Shown here: positions 12,420 to 32,010 of the stretch, piece after piece
How the letters are laid out: the number at the start of each line of letters is the position of its first letter
Numbering within the stretch: the stretch's first letter is position 1
From: Flaccisagitta enflata
Taxonomy: Eukaryota > Chaetognatha > Sagittoidea > Aphragmophora
Length of the DNA: 64,000 nucleotides
Direction of reading: 5' to 3'
Assembly (NCBI GenBank): GCA_965153355.1
Contig: OZ231128.1
Span: forward strand, 49,538,001-49,602,000
Program-made: the position numbers and the translations under genes
The notes under the pieces: generated by a model
The model's database searches: none
Told to the model about the DNA's origin: nothing
Seen by the model: only the letters and a program-made list of their open reading frames with translations

Positions 12420-14285
12420 AACCTTCCCCTTATCATATTCACTGTAAAGTAAAACCGCCAAGTAACGGAATTTCAAAAGGGCCAATTGAGGATGCGACTC
12501 GTCAGTGGACTTTTCAATCGGTAGTTTGGAGTAGTCAAAAATTAAAAAGATATTTTTTACCATTTTTCTAGTTGTGATGAACTCATATGCATCTTGTTAG
12601 ATGTTATCAAGCGACTTTTTCTCAAAGGGATGTTAGCAAATAGGATTAAATGCACTAAATATAATGTTTATTGGCCTTTATATTTTTGTTTCCAGTAAAA
12701 TCATCATTTTCCCCCATTAAAAATGTGAAATTTGGATTAAAATCTAGACCGTAGCTTCCAAGCAACATCTACCCACATTACCTAAAATTTCATGAAATGT
12801 GGAAGTCATGAAGTCATGTGAGCCAATTAGACTCATATGCATATTAGAACGCAACCTTTGACAGGCAGGCCGCAATGAGCCGCAAGGAGAAAATCGAGGT
12901 GGTAATCGGCATTCAATTAAATATCCGATTTTGTTTCTTTGAAAAAAATTCCAGATACTTACAGGAATATGTAGGCTTTGTTTGACAAAAAGATAATGCA
13001 GACAAATCAATCCCACTCCTGCTGGATACCATCGGTCGTTCCGTCGATTACACGTTGTCCGTCTCAGGGCCGGGCTCAAAAATTCTTGTCCCCTGTGCGA
13101 ACAGAAAATCCGGGCTCCCTTCCCCTCCTCATTTTCACCCCTATCTTACATTTTTTTATTTAAAAGATTATTGTGCAATTATTCTGCAAAAAAAAAAGAT
13201 GTTCAAGTAATTGAATATTCAATGGTGAGTCTAAAATATATAAAATTTGTAAACATCAAAATTTGATAAAATCGGAACTTTTTTAAGATTCTATTCATTT
13301 ATCTATTCATTTATCTATTTATTTTTTTTCATTTTTTTATGTTTTCTCTCATTATTTTCAATATGTTTAAGTGCTGAGGAAGGTCTTCCGGTAGCCCCAG
13401 AGGCCTGGGCCCCTTTAATTTGTTTCGTTAGTACAGGCCTGAGCCCAAACCTAGTCCGTGCTAATGAGCGATTGCCTCGTCACCCGTCCTGCCCAACATT
13501 CACTGCAAGACACTTGAACTACACTTAACTCTTTTTATGAGAACCAAGTTTATAAGAACGTTACGCTTAAAATTTAAGAATGTGCTAAGAACAATGGAAG
13601 CCTTCATTTCTATAAAAATTTAAGAACATTAAGCTTACAATTTTTGAAAATTTGATAACAGCTAAAAATATTAGAAAGCTTCATTTCTTCATTGAAAATA
13701 ATAAACCAGAACATGATTATGTAATCTTTTTTGTTTTTACAGTGGTTTTACTCTATTTTCATTCACAACGAATTTTAAATCTGCTGCTTTGTTGTTTCAT
13801 TGACATTTTCCATCATTTTTTCTTAGAAGACAAACTCAAACCAAATGAAGGTTAAAAACTGAGTTAGAATTAAGAACAATTTAAGAAGGTTTAAACCTTA
13901 AAACGGCCTGAAATTTAGGAACATTGAAGGCTTGCCCAGAAAGTGACGTTCTTATTTGGAAAAAAGTCCAAGAATACCTTCGGCTTTTTGAGACCTGCGG
14001 AGGAATTTGGTTTTCCCTTTTTCCCATGCGTCTTTTGGGGAAGTTGGTGCTTTTTTCGAATTAGTAGCTAAGAAAGAGCTAAATCTTTTCTTTCAGATGA
14101 CGCCAAGCAGAATTCTGTGCAATCAATAGCTTTGGAGCTATGAATTTTTGAATCTTTTTTTATTTTTCCGCATTTTTCGCGTTTTCCCAAAAAAAAGAGG
14201 AATTGAGTAAAATGAAGTCTGTTTGAACATTGAAATATTCTAGGTGATAATTCTGCATCCTGGCATTGTCTCTCTCTCATTTCAA
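12420..14285. other. AT-rich non-coding DNA, no gene seen
   Basis: Holds a possible degenerate MITE around 13520-13990 (TACACTTAACTC, AAGAAC and GGCTTGCC-type ends). Open frames here are short and have no recognisable product. Confidence 0.5.
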
Positions 14286-14289
14286 CACC

Positions 14290-14450
14290 GGACTCTTTGA
14301 GAGGCTTTGTCTGTCAGTCCATCTATCGGTATGTTGGTCCGTCTGTCCGTTCAAGTGGAAAAGTGGAAAAACAAGCGGTCTAGATACTTGTGTGTTGGGG
14401 TTGGGGCGTGGATGGGGTTGGATGCCCCTGTCCACAACGATATTGATACC
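14290..14450 (-). repeat. degenerate family A fragment
   Basis: GAGAGGCTTTGTCTGTCAGTC, GTCCGTCTGTCCG, AAGTGGAAAAAC and GGATGCCCCTGTCC keep family A order, but the ends are worn. Confidence 0.6.
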
Positions 14451-14460
14451 CTGTGTTACA

Positions 14461-14523
14461 TGTTTTTCTCTGTTTCTCTTTCTGTCTCTCTCTCCCCCTC
14501 TGTCTCTCTATCCCCCTCTGTCT

Positions 14524-14620
<97 letters not shown>
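14461..14620 (+). repeat. CT microsatellite
   Basis: About 100 bp of pure CT flanked by imperfect TCTG/TCTC units. Confidence 0.98.
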
Positions 14621-15024
14621 AGCATTTACGACTTTTTTCCTACGGCGATTAGCCGCCTTTATTGGTAAAAAAAATAAATGTATCTGTATCCCTCCTAAAA
14701 ACAAAAGGCACCATTCCGCATTTTTTATCTATTGAATTTGAATAAAAGGGCAAATAGTTCATTCGGCATTGCGCTTTGTAAAAAGAATCAACAAATCAAA
14801 TGGGAAATGGTTTAATTCAAATTACGTCCAAAACGAAACTGGATACTCGACCAAAAATAATGTGAGAATAAACTTTTAAAGCTAAATTTTCAGCCACAGC
14901 AATCACACAGCTTTTTGAACTTCGCCGGAAAATAATGCATTTGATTGTAAAGGGGGCAGGACGGTGCTGACTGTTGAAAGTTGATTAATGACATGTCGGG
15001 TCCAAATTTAAGTGAACCTCTGGA

Positions 15025-15094
15025 ATGTTGTTCTTGTTCTGTTGTTCTGTTGTTTTTGTTGTTGTTTTTGCTGTTGTTGTTTTTGTTTTTGTTT

Positions 15095-15186
<92 letters not shown>

Positions 15187-15210
15187 TTTGTTGTTTTTGT
15201 TGTTTTTCGG
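15025..15210 (+). repeat. GTT microsatellite, 3' flank of the fucosyltransferase
   Basis: GTT repeats (AAC on the gene strand) 45 bp past the stop codon, probably in the 3' UTR. Confidence 0.95.
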
Positions 15211-15255
15211 AGATATCGGTATTGTCATTTGTCGACAAGAGTCATCGTAAACCAA

Positions 15256-22594
<7,339 letters not shown>

Positions 22595-22631
22595 AATGAT
22601 TGTACAGAAGGCTGAATCTTTTCATCAACTA

Positions 22632-22808
22632 CAGTTGAACCCCGCTCTAACGGATTTCAGGGGACCAACAGATTTCTTCTGTTATAGGCGGACTTCTGTT
22701 AATGCCAATAAAGGAAATAAAAGAAATTAATTTGAAGGGACCATGAATTTGTGTCTGTTATAGGCGGAATTCCGTTGGTGGTGGGTCCGTTAGAGCGGGG
22801 TTCAACTG
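22632..22808. mobile_element. 177-bp MITE, TA target site
   Basis: TIR CAGTTGAACCCCGCTCTAAC at both ends, flanked by TA on each side (22630-22631 and 22809-22810). Resembles pogo/Tc1-mariner type ends. It lies 38 bp upstream of the fucosyltransferase ATG and may contribute promoter or 5' UTR. Confidence 0.9.
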
Positions 22809-22810
22809 TA

Positions 22811-23280
22811 TCTGTTATTTTTTTTCCGATGAGGTCAAATATATTCCAGGTTCTTGTCGTCTATTTGCAAACGTAAATCAATCTCTCGACTCATTGGTCA
22901 TGATTCTTAAAGAATTAATTGTAACAGAACAGTTGAAATCCGAATTAGCATCTTACAAAAACTCAACGGCATGAGAAAGAACGTTAAAATGCTTTTGTAT
23001 CGACATTTGGTAAGTACTTGTTAAGTTTGGTGCCTGAGTAAGCTGACGGCCTACTGCCCTTGGTCCATCACAACAATACTGCGTCTCGCTCAGCAGATGA
23101 GTATACTTTTACAATGTTCTTTGATTACGCAATGAGAACCTCACACCAATTAAATTCACGATTCCTGATGCCACTCCCTCAAGTGATATTGCTTTGGGCT
23201 TGGCAAAACATTTCCCGTTTCGGTCCGTTTCAGATTGATAACTCTGCTGGTCTGAACCAATATCTGAATATCATATGGAG
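22811..23280. other. 5' flank of fucosyltransferase, no gene seen
   Basis: Unique-looking AT-rich sequence upstream of the MITE. Probably contains the promoter, but no element could be assigned. Confidence 0.4.
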
Positions 23281-23476
23281 AAAAAATGAGAAAAAAGACA
23301 GAAAAAAAAGAAAGAAAATAAGACAATTCAAAAAACAGAGAAACAAAAAAAAACGAAAACTAAAACACGATATTAACCGAAAAAAAAGGAAACAAAGAAA
23401 GAAAGGAAAGGAGAAAAGAAAGATAGAAATATGAAAAAAGAAAGAAAAAAAAAGAAAGAAAGAAAGAATGAAAGGC

Positions 23477-23540
<64 letters not shown>

Positions 23541-23610
23541 GATAGATAGACAGACAGACAAATGATGACTTTCCTCCTCCTGCTCCTCTTTCCCCTCCTC
23601 CTTTGAGGAA

Positions 23611-23672
<62 letters not shown>

Positions 23673-23769
23673 AAAAGGAGACTAATGAAAGAATGAATGA
23701 AGGAATGAAGGAATAAATGAATGAATGAGTGAATAAATGTGCACATGAATGAAAAAAAAGAAAGAAAAT

Positions 23770-23800
<31 letters not shown>

Positions 23801-24050
23801 GAAGAAAGGAAGAAAGGAAGAAAGGAAGAAAGGAAGAAAGAAAGAAGCAGAAGGGTAGTATACTAGTATTGAAAGAGATAAAAGAATGAATGAAGAGATG
23901 AATGATTGAATGAATGAATGAATGAATGAATGAATGAATGAATGAAGGAATGAATGAATGAATGAATGAATGAATGAATGCATGTAGAAATGAATGGGCA
24001 AGGCTAAGGAGAAGTAAAAGCAACACTAACAGTGAAAGAAAGTGAGAAAG
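23281..24050 (+). repeat. compound GAAA / GACA / GAAT microsatellite block
   Basis: GAAA-like tract, GACA repeats (23476-23560), GAAA (23600-23860), GAAT (23890-23985), ending at a family A head. Confidence 0.95.
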
Positions 24051-24054
24051 GAAG

Positions 24055-24216
24055 AAACAAGGGCGGCTACACGGCATCCTTGATCGCGGACCGATGGGCA
24101 TGAGCGGTTGACCTCAGAAAGAGACTTTGTGACCGACAGATCGACGGAACGTCCAACCAATCGACCGACGGACCGATCGATAATGGCTTGCAGAATCGTG
24201 TGTCCGCGACTGAAAA
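24055..24216 (+). repeat. family A element
   Basis: AACAAGGGCGGCTACACGGC, TCGCGGACCGATGGGCATGA, GACCGA run, and a tail ending TCGTGTGTCCGCGACTGAAAA. Confidence 0.75.
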
Positions 24217-24415
24217 TCGGCTACTGGGTAGAAATGAATGACCTTTCGTGACCCGCACCCGCATTATGGTCGACACCAGCGTCATTCCTCTGCTTTTCTC
24301 ATGCAAATAATCTTCATTTTTATGCAAATGTTACGAGGCGCTCTTTGGCCCCCACGTGGCGCTGCAAAGGGCAGAGAGGCTTTAGAGATTCGAGTTGTGG
24401 CAATGGTGAGAACTA

Positions 24416-25020
24416 ACAGGATGTGCAAAAAATTTGGCAAAATTTTGCTAAGAACAGTTTTAAACTGCTTTCAAATGATTTTTTAAATCAAAATATAGCT
24501 TTGATATGAGGGTTGCTTAGTTTCATATATCTATTTGCCCACAGGCAGCAAGAATTCATGAATTGAAATCAATGGAGGGGAGGAAAGGTCCATTTATGGT
24601 GGTCCTGGATTAATAAATTCGGATAAACAAAACAAAATTGATAGTGACTTTCAAATTGTTTTATTTGATTTTTTACAATTGTTTTGAAGCCAATATTGAG
24701 TCAGAATGACTGTACTGCTTCTATGATGATTACCCCTTGATGATTTGACCACTTTCGGATGCTGATTTGGATTTAATATTAGGCATAGTGATTGATTTCC
24801 TCAGCTTTATTTTATTGGTAAAAATTCTGTGAAACGGAAAAATTTGACCAGAGCAAAATTCATTCCTGTGCCAACTAAGATCATTCTTATGAAAAACTGC
24901 ATATTCTAACTTCTAGTAGAACTAATTAGGAGGCTACACCCCAAATTTTGTATAACTGGGCCATCAACAAGTGTGGTTTTTGTGCTTTTATGTTTTTGCC
25001 AAATTTTTTGCACATCCTGT
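24416..25020. mobile_element. 605-bp TIR element, TA flanks
   Basis: Left ACAGGATGTGCAAAAAATTT is mirrored at the right end over about 28 bp. TA dinucleotides flank both ends (24414-24415, 25021-25022). No coding frame inside. Confidence 0.8.
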
Positions 25021-25230
25021 TAGGTTAGTTAGTTACGCGGATAAGACAGATGGTGAAATGTGGAATTGAAGTTTTCAGAGAATATTTTGTCCTGTAAGGT
25101 GGTCGGTTACCATTGGCAAAAAAAAAAAGGTTTTAAACCAATGGCGTCAAAGCATTATGTCCTATTTCGTGGATATGCAATTACCATTAGATCTGGTCAT
25201 AGTGGAGTAATTTAACAAAACAAGTACTAA

Positions 25231-25403
<173 letters not shown>

Positions 25404-25851
25404 CCGTTCCGCCCCCTACTCGCTCGCTCGCTTGCTCGTTCCATTTCTCGTTGAGGTAGCGCTCTAGTACCGCCTACGCAAAAAATGCTCTATACCGATA
25501 TCTACGAGTGTTTAGTTTCATCTATGCTGCAGACGCGCTCATCTTTCTTCGGTATTCCAACGAATTTCTCCAGAAAAAAAAATCAAAAAAGAAAATAATG
25601 GGCAAAAATGTTTCCAACTTTTGAATTCGCTGCTTGTTGCAGGTATGCATTTAAAAAGAATATGAAATAATTAGACTGGACTTTCAGAATCACAGTTGTA
25701 CAACATGAACCAGAGGTTGTATAAGATCTAGTCGCTTTTGATTATCCTCCTTGGATTTTCTTCCTTACAATGCAACGTGTTGCGTCGTTTTGCAAAATTT
25801 ATAATTTTATTCCTCACAAAGCAATAAAACAGTGTATTTAAGGTTTAAATA

Positions 25852-27994
25852 CAGGGTCTTCAATCTCATTTGACACAAAAGGAACCTTCATTGTGCTAAA
25901 ACTATTTGACTTTTCAGTTTGATTTCTTTTTCTCAGAAAAACACTATGTATGACGTTTTTTGTATCAAATTTTCAAAGGAGTGACTCTTGAAATTCAGCA
26001 GAAATCCATGTTTGAAATTATGCAGTAAATTTAACAAAAAAAGGTGGTTTTCTTGCAAATTTTGACTTAAAAATGCATAAAATTCAATGTGTTTCAAACT
26101 CCAGATGCTTGATTAGAGTCAAGTGATAAATGCTAAGACCCCAATGTTAGAAATAGCCAGGTTTTATCACAGAACAGAGAACTTTAGGCAAATACTATCA
26201 AATATTTGACAAAAATCTTACAAAAACTTAATCAAAGATAGTTTTTTTTTCCAATAAAAAAGAAAGTGGTTGATCATGATGAAATTTCAAAGAATTGTTT
26301 TTTCTCAGATACAAAAACTATATGAAATTACCTGCCATTCTAGACCAATCTCACATCTGTAGCTCAAAGCGTTTAGAAATAAGAGCAGTTTAAAGATGTA
26401 AGGTCAGAACCTCAAACTCAAACAAAACCTCCCATCTCATCATGACATCTTACACTTTAAAATGGGTTATCTCCTAAAATAATTGACCCAGTACCATGAA
26501 ATTTGGACACAGACTATGTACAAAAAACTTCAAGGCAAAATATGGTTCTGGCTAGGAAATTTAACTTATGCTCCAGATATATAGATGACCTTTTTGTAGG
26601 TAATTTTCCAGACTTTAAGGAGCATATATATAAAATATACCCAAGAGAACTAGAAATTAAGCCAGAATCTGATAATTCAAAGGAGGTTTCTTATCTTGAT
26701 CTGAGGATTAAATCTGACAATGGGATGTTACATTTTTCTATCTATGACAAAAGGGATGACTTCAATTTTGAAATAGTAAATTTCCCTTTCATGGATAGCT
26801 GTATTCCGAAAAAGTCAGCATTAGGAGTTTTTTATAGTCAATTGATTAGATTTGCAAGAATTAATTCTAGCTATCATGGCTTTAAGGATAAGTGTAAAAA
26901 CTTAACTGAGAGGCTATTGTGGCAAGGTTACAAACTGGCAGATCTAAGAAGGCTTAGTTTACGATTTTTTAAGGAGAGGAATAATATCATATCAAAATAT
27001 AATATAAACAGTGCCAATATTCTAATCAAAGATATATTACCATAATAAGTCTTGGAAGATTATCATTGGTTATTGTTGAGTGAGTGAGTCAATTGGCTTC
27101 TCCTCAATAATTTTTGACTTGTGATAGTCTTTCAAACCTAATCTCAATTTTAACTAATATTAATTTTAGTTTATTTTCTATCCAATGGAGGCACCTTTTG
27201 GTGGCCGCGCCTACACCTGAGTATTGGAGTTAAAGCGGCGAAACTCACTCTAGGGTGTAGGTCTCCAACTGATGACCAGAAATTGGATATGTTAAAATAT
27301 TCAAAGGAGAATTGAATTCTTTTCTAAATATGGCAAAGTACTTTATACCCCTTCATGGTGACCTATCATCCCATGATATATCTTCTTGAAGATGAATTCC
27401 TATTCCTCCAATCATTAAGATTTCCCTTTAACACAAAAAAGTATAAATTGTCCATATTCCCACCCCCATAGTTTAATTGAAAGGAGGGGTAACAGCTAGG
27501 GAGTCGGATCCCCATAGTTCCTTTTTTCCAATTAGATTTAACCTTTGCTGAATTGACTATCCCTGTCAATGCCAGAAGTCAGCACTAACATCTATCCCTT
27601 AACCTAATAGCTATAATGAAAAATTATAATTGTTTGAGAGATAAGACAAAAGTCTTGTTTTCTGCATAAAAATTATTTATCCAAAGGTTTTGAATTTCAG
27701 TAACCACTAAGCCCTTAGCGGCGTTTTAATCAGAATCAATCACAATGCTATACTTTGAAATTGTAACATAATATAATATAATAATACAGAAATGAGTAGC
27801 TTTTGAATGTTTTATTTTACTTTTATATGGCAAATTTATTTTTCAATAACATTTTCCTAAAGTTTTTTGTTAGAAACTTTTTGTTGCACATTTCATATGT
27901 AGTTCTTTCAGGAGAAAAAAAAATCAAACTGAAAAGTTGATTCGTTATTGCACAGCATAGGTTCTCTTGGTGTCAAATGAGATTGAAGACCCTG
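25852..27994. mobile_element. 2.1-kb TIR element containing RT fragment, TA flanks
   Basis: Left end CAGGGTCTTCAATCTCATTT is mirrored at the right end, with similarity over about 85 bp including TTTTCAGTTTGATTTC. TA flanks at 25850-25851 and 27995-27996. The RT fragment at 26503-27045 lies inside, most simply a nested insertion. Confidence 0.82.
26503..27045 (+). pseudogene. reverse transcriptase fragment (palm and thumb)
   Basis: 180 codons including the polymerase YIDD motif in CSRYIDDLFVGN, then VSYLDLRIK, YDKRDDFNFEIVNFPFMDS, LGVFYSQLIRFARI and LLWQGYKLADLR, and a stop followed closely by another. These blocks match a retroelement RT of a lineage I cannot place (non-LTR or Penelope-like suspected). 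The N-terminal fingers and any endonuclease are missing. It sits inside a TA-flanked TIR element (25852-27994). Confidence 0.75.
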
Positions 27995-28174
27995 TAGTGT
28001 TACATTGCGTTTTAACTTATCAGGTTTTATTATTCAATACAGCTAAAAGTTACATTTTCCCTGATTTTTTTCCTCTCTTTTTTTCCTTTCCTTTCCCTTC
28101 TCCATCTCCAAACCCTTTGATTTCCCCCCCCCCCCCGCCGGGAAGGGGGGAGGAAACTCAGATATATACAAGCC

Positions 28175-28276
28175 TGTGATGAACGCATGAGACGGATGAA
28201 AGTGCCAACCAACAGACGGACCAACTGACCATCGGATAAATTGAGTTCTAGAGTCACAAAGCCTGCAACTAAAAAT
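28175..28276 (+). repeat. family A tail fragment
   Basis: CCAACCAACAGACGGACC run, TTGAGTTCTAGAGTC and GCAACTAAAAATG, immediately before the 71-bp satellite. Confidence 0.65.
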
Positions 28277-28289
28277 GTCAAATGGATTC

Positions 28290-29284
28290 CAGATCGGTGG
28301 CTTTAGCGGGATTAAGTGTTGTTAGGCGCTTATTTTCCATCAGGGTGGGATTTCGTGGTCAGTGTAGGTGGCTTGAGCGGAATATAATGTCTTTAGGGGC
28401 TTATTTCCCATCAGAGTGAGATTTGGTGGTTTGTGTAGGTGGCTTGAGCGGGATAAAAAGTTGTACGGGGCTTACTTTCCATTAGGGTGGGATTTGGTGG
28501 TCTGTGTAGGTAGCTTGAGTGGGATAAAGTGTTGTTAGGGGCTTATTTTCCATCATGGTGGGATTTGGTTGTCTGTGTAGGTGGCTTGAGCGGGATAAAG
28601 TGTTGTTAGGGGCTTATTTCCCATCAGAGTGGGATTTGGTGGTCTGTGTAGGTGGCTTGAGCCGGATAAAGGGTTATTAGGGGCTTATATCCCATCAGGA
28701 TGCAATTTGGTGGTCTGTGTAGGTGGCTTGAGCAGGATAAAGTGTCGTCAGGGGCTTTTTTCCCATCAGGGTGGGATTTTGTGGTCAGTGTAGGTGGCTT
28801 GAGCGGGATAAAGTGTTGTTAGGGGCTTGTTTCCCATCAGGGTGGGATTTGGTTGTCTGTGTAGGTGGCTTGAGTGGGATAAAGTGTTGTTAGGGGCTTA
28901 TTTCCCATCAGAGTGGGATTTGGTGGTCTGTGTAGGTGGCTTGAGCGGGATAAAGTGTTATTAGGGGCTTATATCCCGTCAGGATGTGATTTGGTGGTCT
29001 GTGTAGGTGGCTTGAGCAGGATAAAGTGTTGTTAGGGGCTTATTTCCCAATTCCCATCAGGGTGGGATTTGATGGTCAGTGTAGGTGGCTTGAGCGGGAT
29101 AAAGTGTTGTTAGGGGCTTATTTCCCATCAGGGTGGGATTTGGTTGTCTGTGTAGGTGGCTTGAGCATGATAAAGTGTTGTTAGGGGCTTATTTCCCATC
29201 AGAGTGGGATTTGGTGGTCTGTGTAGGTGACTTGAGCGGGATAAAGTGTTATTAGGGGCTTATATCCCATCAGGATGCGATTGG
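28290..29284 (+). repeat. 71-bp satellite array, about 14 units
   Basis: Unit includes GTAGGTGGCTTGAGCGGGAT and GGGGCTTATTTCCCATCAGG. GTAGGTGG starts at 28364, 28435 and 28506, giving a 71-bp period. Confidence 0.95.
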
Positions 29285-30068
29285 ACAAAACATATAATAG
29301 TCGCAAAAGCGTTACATGGTCAGCGGTATCCAATGCCCCTAAGTTACTTTATGTAAGGATGTGATGGTGAGAAGCGCAGCGGCCCCGGAGGGGCAGATGA
29401 CCTATGATTGGGCAGTTTTCTGAGTAGGGGACTGAGAAGAACAATTTGGGGTCTGAGAGGCTTGACTGTTTTAAGGTCTGAAAGGCCTGATGGGCCTGAT
29501 TTTGGGTCCTTGAGGCTTTGGTTGAGTCTAAAGGGCTTGAATTAAAATCTGGAGGGCCCGAGTTGGGCCTGAGAGGCGTAAATAGGGGTTAGAGGACCAG
29601 ATTTGGGGTCTGAGGGGCATGAAATAGGGTCGGAGAGGCCTGAGTTGTAGTCTGAGAGGCCTGAGTTGGGGTCTGAGCGTCCAAAATTGGAATCTGGTGG
29701 GCCTGATTTGAGATCTAAGAGTCTGGGAAGCTTGATTTGGGGTCTGATAGACCTGATTTGGGGTCTGAGGGTCTCATAGGCCTGAGTTTGATCTGAGAGG
29801 CCTGATTTGATGTCTGAGATGACTGATATGGGATCTAAGAAGCTGGAATTGGGGTCTCAGTAGTCTGATTTTGGGTCTGAGAGGCCTGATTTTGGGTCTG
29901 AGAGGCCTGATTTTGGGTCTGAGAGGCCTGATTTGTGGTCTCAAAAGCTTGAATTGGGGTCTGAGGGCATGGTTTGTGGCCGGGGGGGATGGAAAACAGA
30001 AACCGGAGAAAATCGCCCTGTGTGGAATCATAGGTCATCTGCCCCTCCGGGGCCACTGCCCAAAAAAT
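29285..30068 (+). repeat. family D element with 20-bp GAGGCCTGATTTGGGTCT array
   Basis: Leader GTCGCAAAAGCGTTACATGG, then TCAGCGGTATCC; GCAGCGGCCCCGGAGGGGCA; an array of diverged 20-mers (29400-29960); mirror end GCATAGG-type ATCATAGGTCATCTGCCCC and GGGGCCACTGCCCAAAAAA. Confidence 0.85.
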
Positions 30069-30890
30069 GGTGATCATTAGAAAGCCCTGCAAAAATGTGA
30101 TGAAATGCCACCAAGCAGAGCTCTGTAGCTCAATTTGTTTAGATTTTACAGCAGAAATGTAAAATGATTCACTTTGATCTATAAGGTAGAAATTTTTTTC
30201 CAAATCTTAGCATTTTCATGTTGGTATATTCTGTACATATCAATCATTGAAGGTCAGGAAAATTGGTGACCAATGTACAGTGCTTCAAAAGAACTTTCAT
30301 TTGCCACCAAGCAGAGCTCATTTGCTCAAATTGTATAGATTTTACAACAAAACTAGTGAAACGTTTGCCTTAAAATCAGAAAGGCAAAAACAGATAAAGA
30401 AGTTGAGAAACATGTCACTCGCAAATTAATGGTAGGGTTAAAAGAGACCGTAACAGGCACTATACACGCAAAATTTTTTGCCAAAATATGCTAAAATAAA
30501 CTTTTATCACAGAACAATATTTAAGAATAAATGTCTAATCTCTATGAAAAGGACTCTTAATTTGAGCAAGATAGTAGATTGACATTTTTTTTTATCAAAA
30601 TTTCATCAAAATCGGTCAAGTAGTTCGGATTTTACAAGTATTTGAAGTAAAAACTAATTATCTCTCAATGACAGGATTTTCAATGAAAATCATGTAAGAG
30701 GGCTCTTTTTTTTTCTTTTTCAAATAGTTAGAGCTGCAAATAAATTAATGGTCTAGAATGAAAAAATATTTGATGTAAATTCATAAATTTGTCAAATCAT
30801 CTTCTATTTAAGACTAATCTTGTGTCTTTGGCTCAAAATATTGCAAAATAAGAAAATGGGGAAAACCATTGTTCCTCCAATTTCACATAA
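30069..30890. other. repeat-derived AT-rich spacer, no gene seen
   Basis: Two copies of CCACCAAGCAGAGCTC and ATCAAAATCGGTCAAGTAGT-type text shared with the foldback at 60302. Confidence 0.6.
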
Positions 30891-30892
30891 AA

Positions 30893-31489
30893 TAGTCGCA
30901 AAAGCGATAGATGGTCAGCGGTACCTGTTGCCCCTTTGTGAGTGTATGTGGGTGTGAGGTAGTTAGAGGGGCAGCAGCTATGAAGGGGCCGCTGACCTGT
31001 GCTGTTTTTATTTTAGCCTCAAGGCTGGAATTGGGGCCTTGAGGCTGGGATTTCAGCCTTGAGACTGGAATTTGAGCCTCAAGGCTGGGATTTGAGCCTC
31101 AAGGCTGGGATTTGAACTTTGAGGCTGAGATCTGAGCCTCGAGGCTGGGATTTGAGCCTCAAGGCTGGGATTTTAGCATCAAGGCTGGGATTTGAGCCTC
31201 AAGGCTAGGATTTGAGCCTCAAGACTGGGATTTGAGCCTGGAGACTGCAATTTGAGGCTCGAGGCTGGGATTTGAGCCTCAAAGCTAGGATTTGAGCCTC
31301 AAAGCTGGGATTTGAGCTTTGAGGCTGGGATTTGATCCTTGAGGGGGGGGGACTAAGGAGAGGGAGGAGGAGAAGAAGGAGGAGAAATTTCCCCTATGTG
31401 TGAGAGCATAGGTCATCGGCCCCTTCGGGGCATTGGGTACCGCTGACCATGTAACGCTTTTGCGACTATTATATGTTTTGTCCAATCGC
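30893..31489 (+). repeat. family D element with 20-bp GGCTGGGATTTGAGCCTC array
   Basis: Leader ATAGTCGCAAAAGCGATAGA and GGTCAGCGGTACC, array of about 16 units (31017-31345), AAATTTCCCCTATGTGTGAG, GGTCATCGGCCCCTTCGGGG, and then an inverted leader GGTACCGCTGACCATGTAAC-GCTTTTGCGAC. Confidence 0.88.
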
Positions 31490-31790
31490 ATCCTGATGGG
31501 ATATAAGCCCCTAATACACTTTATCCCGCTCAAGCCACCTACACAGACCACCAAATCCCACTCTGATGGGAAATAAGGCCCCAACAACACTTTATCCCGC
31601 TCAAGCCACCTACACAGACAACCAAATCCCACCCTGATGGGAAATAAGCCCCTAACAACACTTTATCCCTCTCAAGCCACCTACACTGACCATCAAATCC
31701 CACCCTGATGGGAATTGGGAAATAAGCCCCTAACGACACTTTATCCTGCTCAAGCCACCTACACAGACCACCAAATCGCATCCTGCCCAA
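31490..31790 (-). repeat. 71-bp satellite array, inverted relative to 28.3-29.3 kb
   Basis: About four units of the same satellite on the opposite strand (CAAGCCACCTACACAGACCA). Confidence 0.93.
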
Positions 31791-31799
31791 AAAGGGAAG

Positions 31800-31990
31800 T
31801 GGCAGAAAGGAAGTTTTTTTTTGTGTTTTTTTGTAAATACATGTAAAATCTACACTACTGAACCGATTTTGATAAAAAACCGTCAATCTGTACTCTTTAA
31901 GACACAATCGTTATGAATTCTGAAATGCATGACTTCTCTGAGTAAAAGCTTAACATAATCCGGCATCTCGGGCTGATGACCCGGTACATG
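31800..31990 (+). mobile_element. half copy of the CCGGGTCATCAG foldback
   Basis: Carries the right-hand arm (AAACCGTCAATCTGTA ... GAGTAAAAGCTTAACAT ... CTGATGACCCGG) seen complete at 60302-60912. The left arm is absent here. Confidence 0.6.
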
Positions 31991-32010
31991 TGTATAGGAT
32001 GTTCCCATGT

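Noticed and set aside
27262-27286. CCAACTGATGACCAGAAATTGG as a hammerhead ribozyme
   Set aside because: CTGATGA and GAAA are present and the flanks pair, but only three bases separate them, so no stem II can form.
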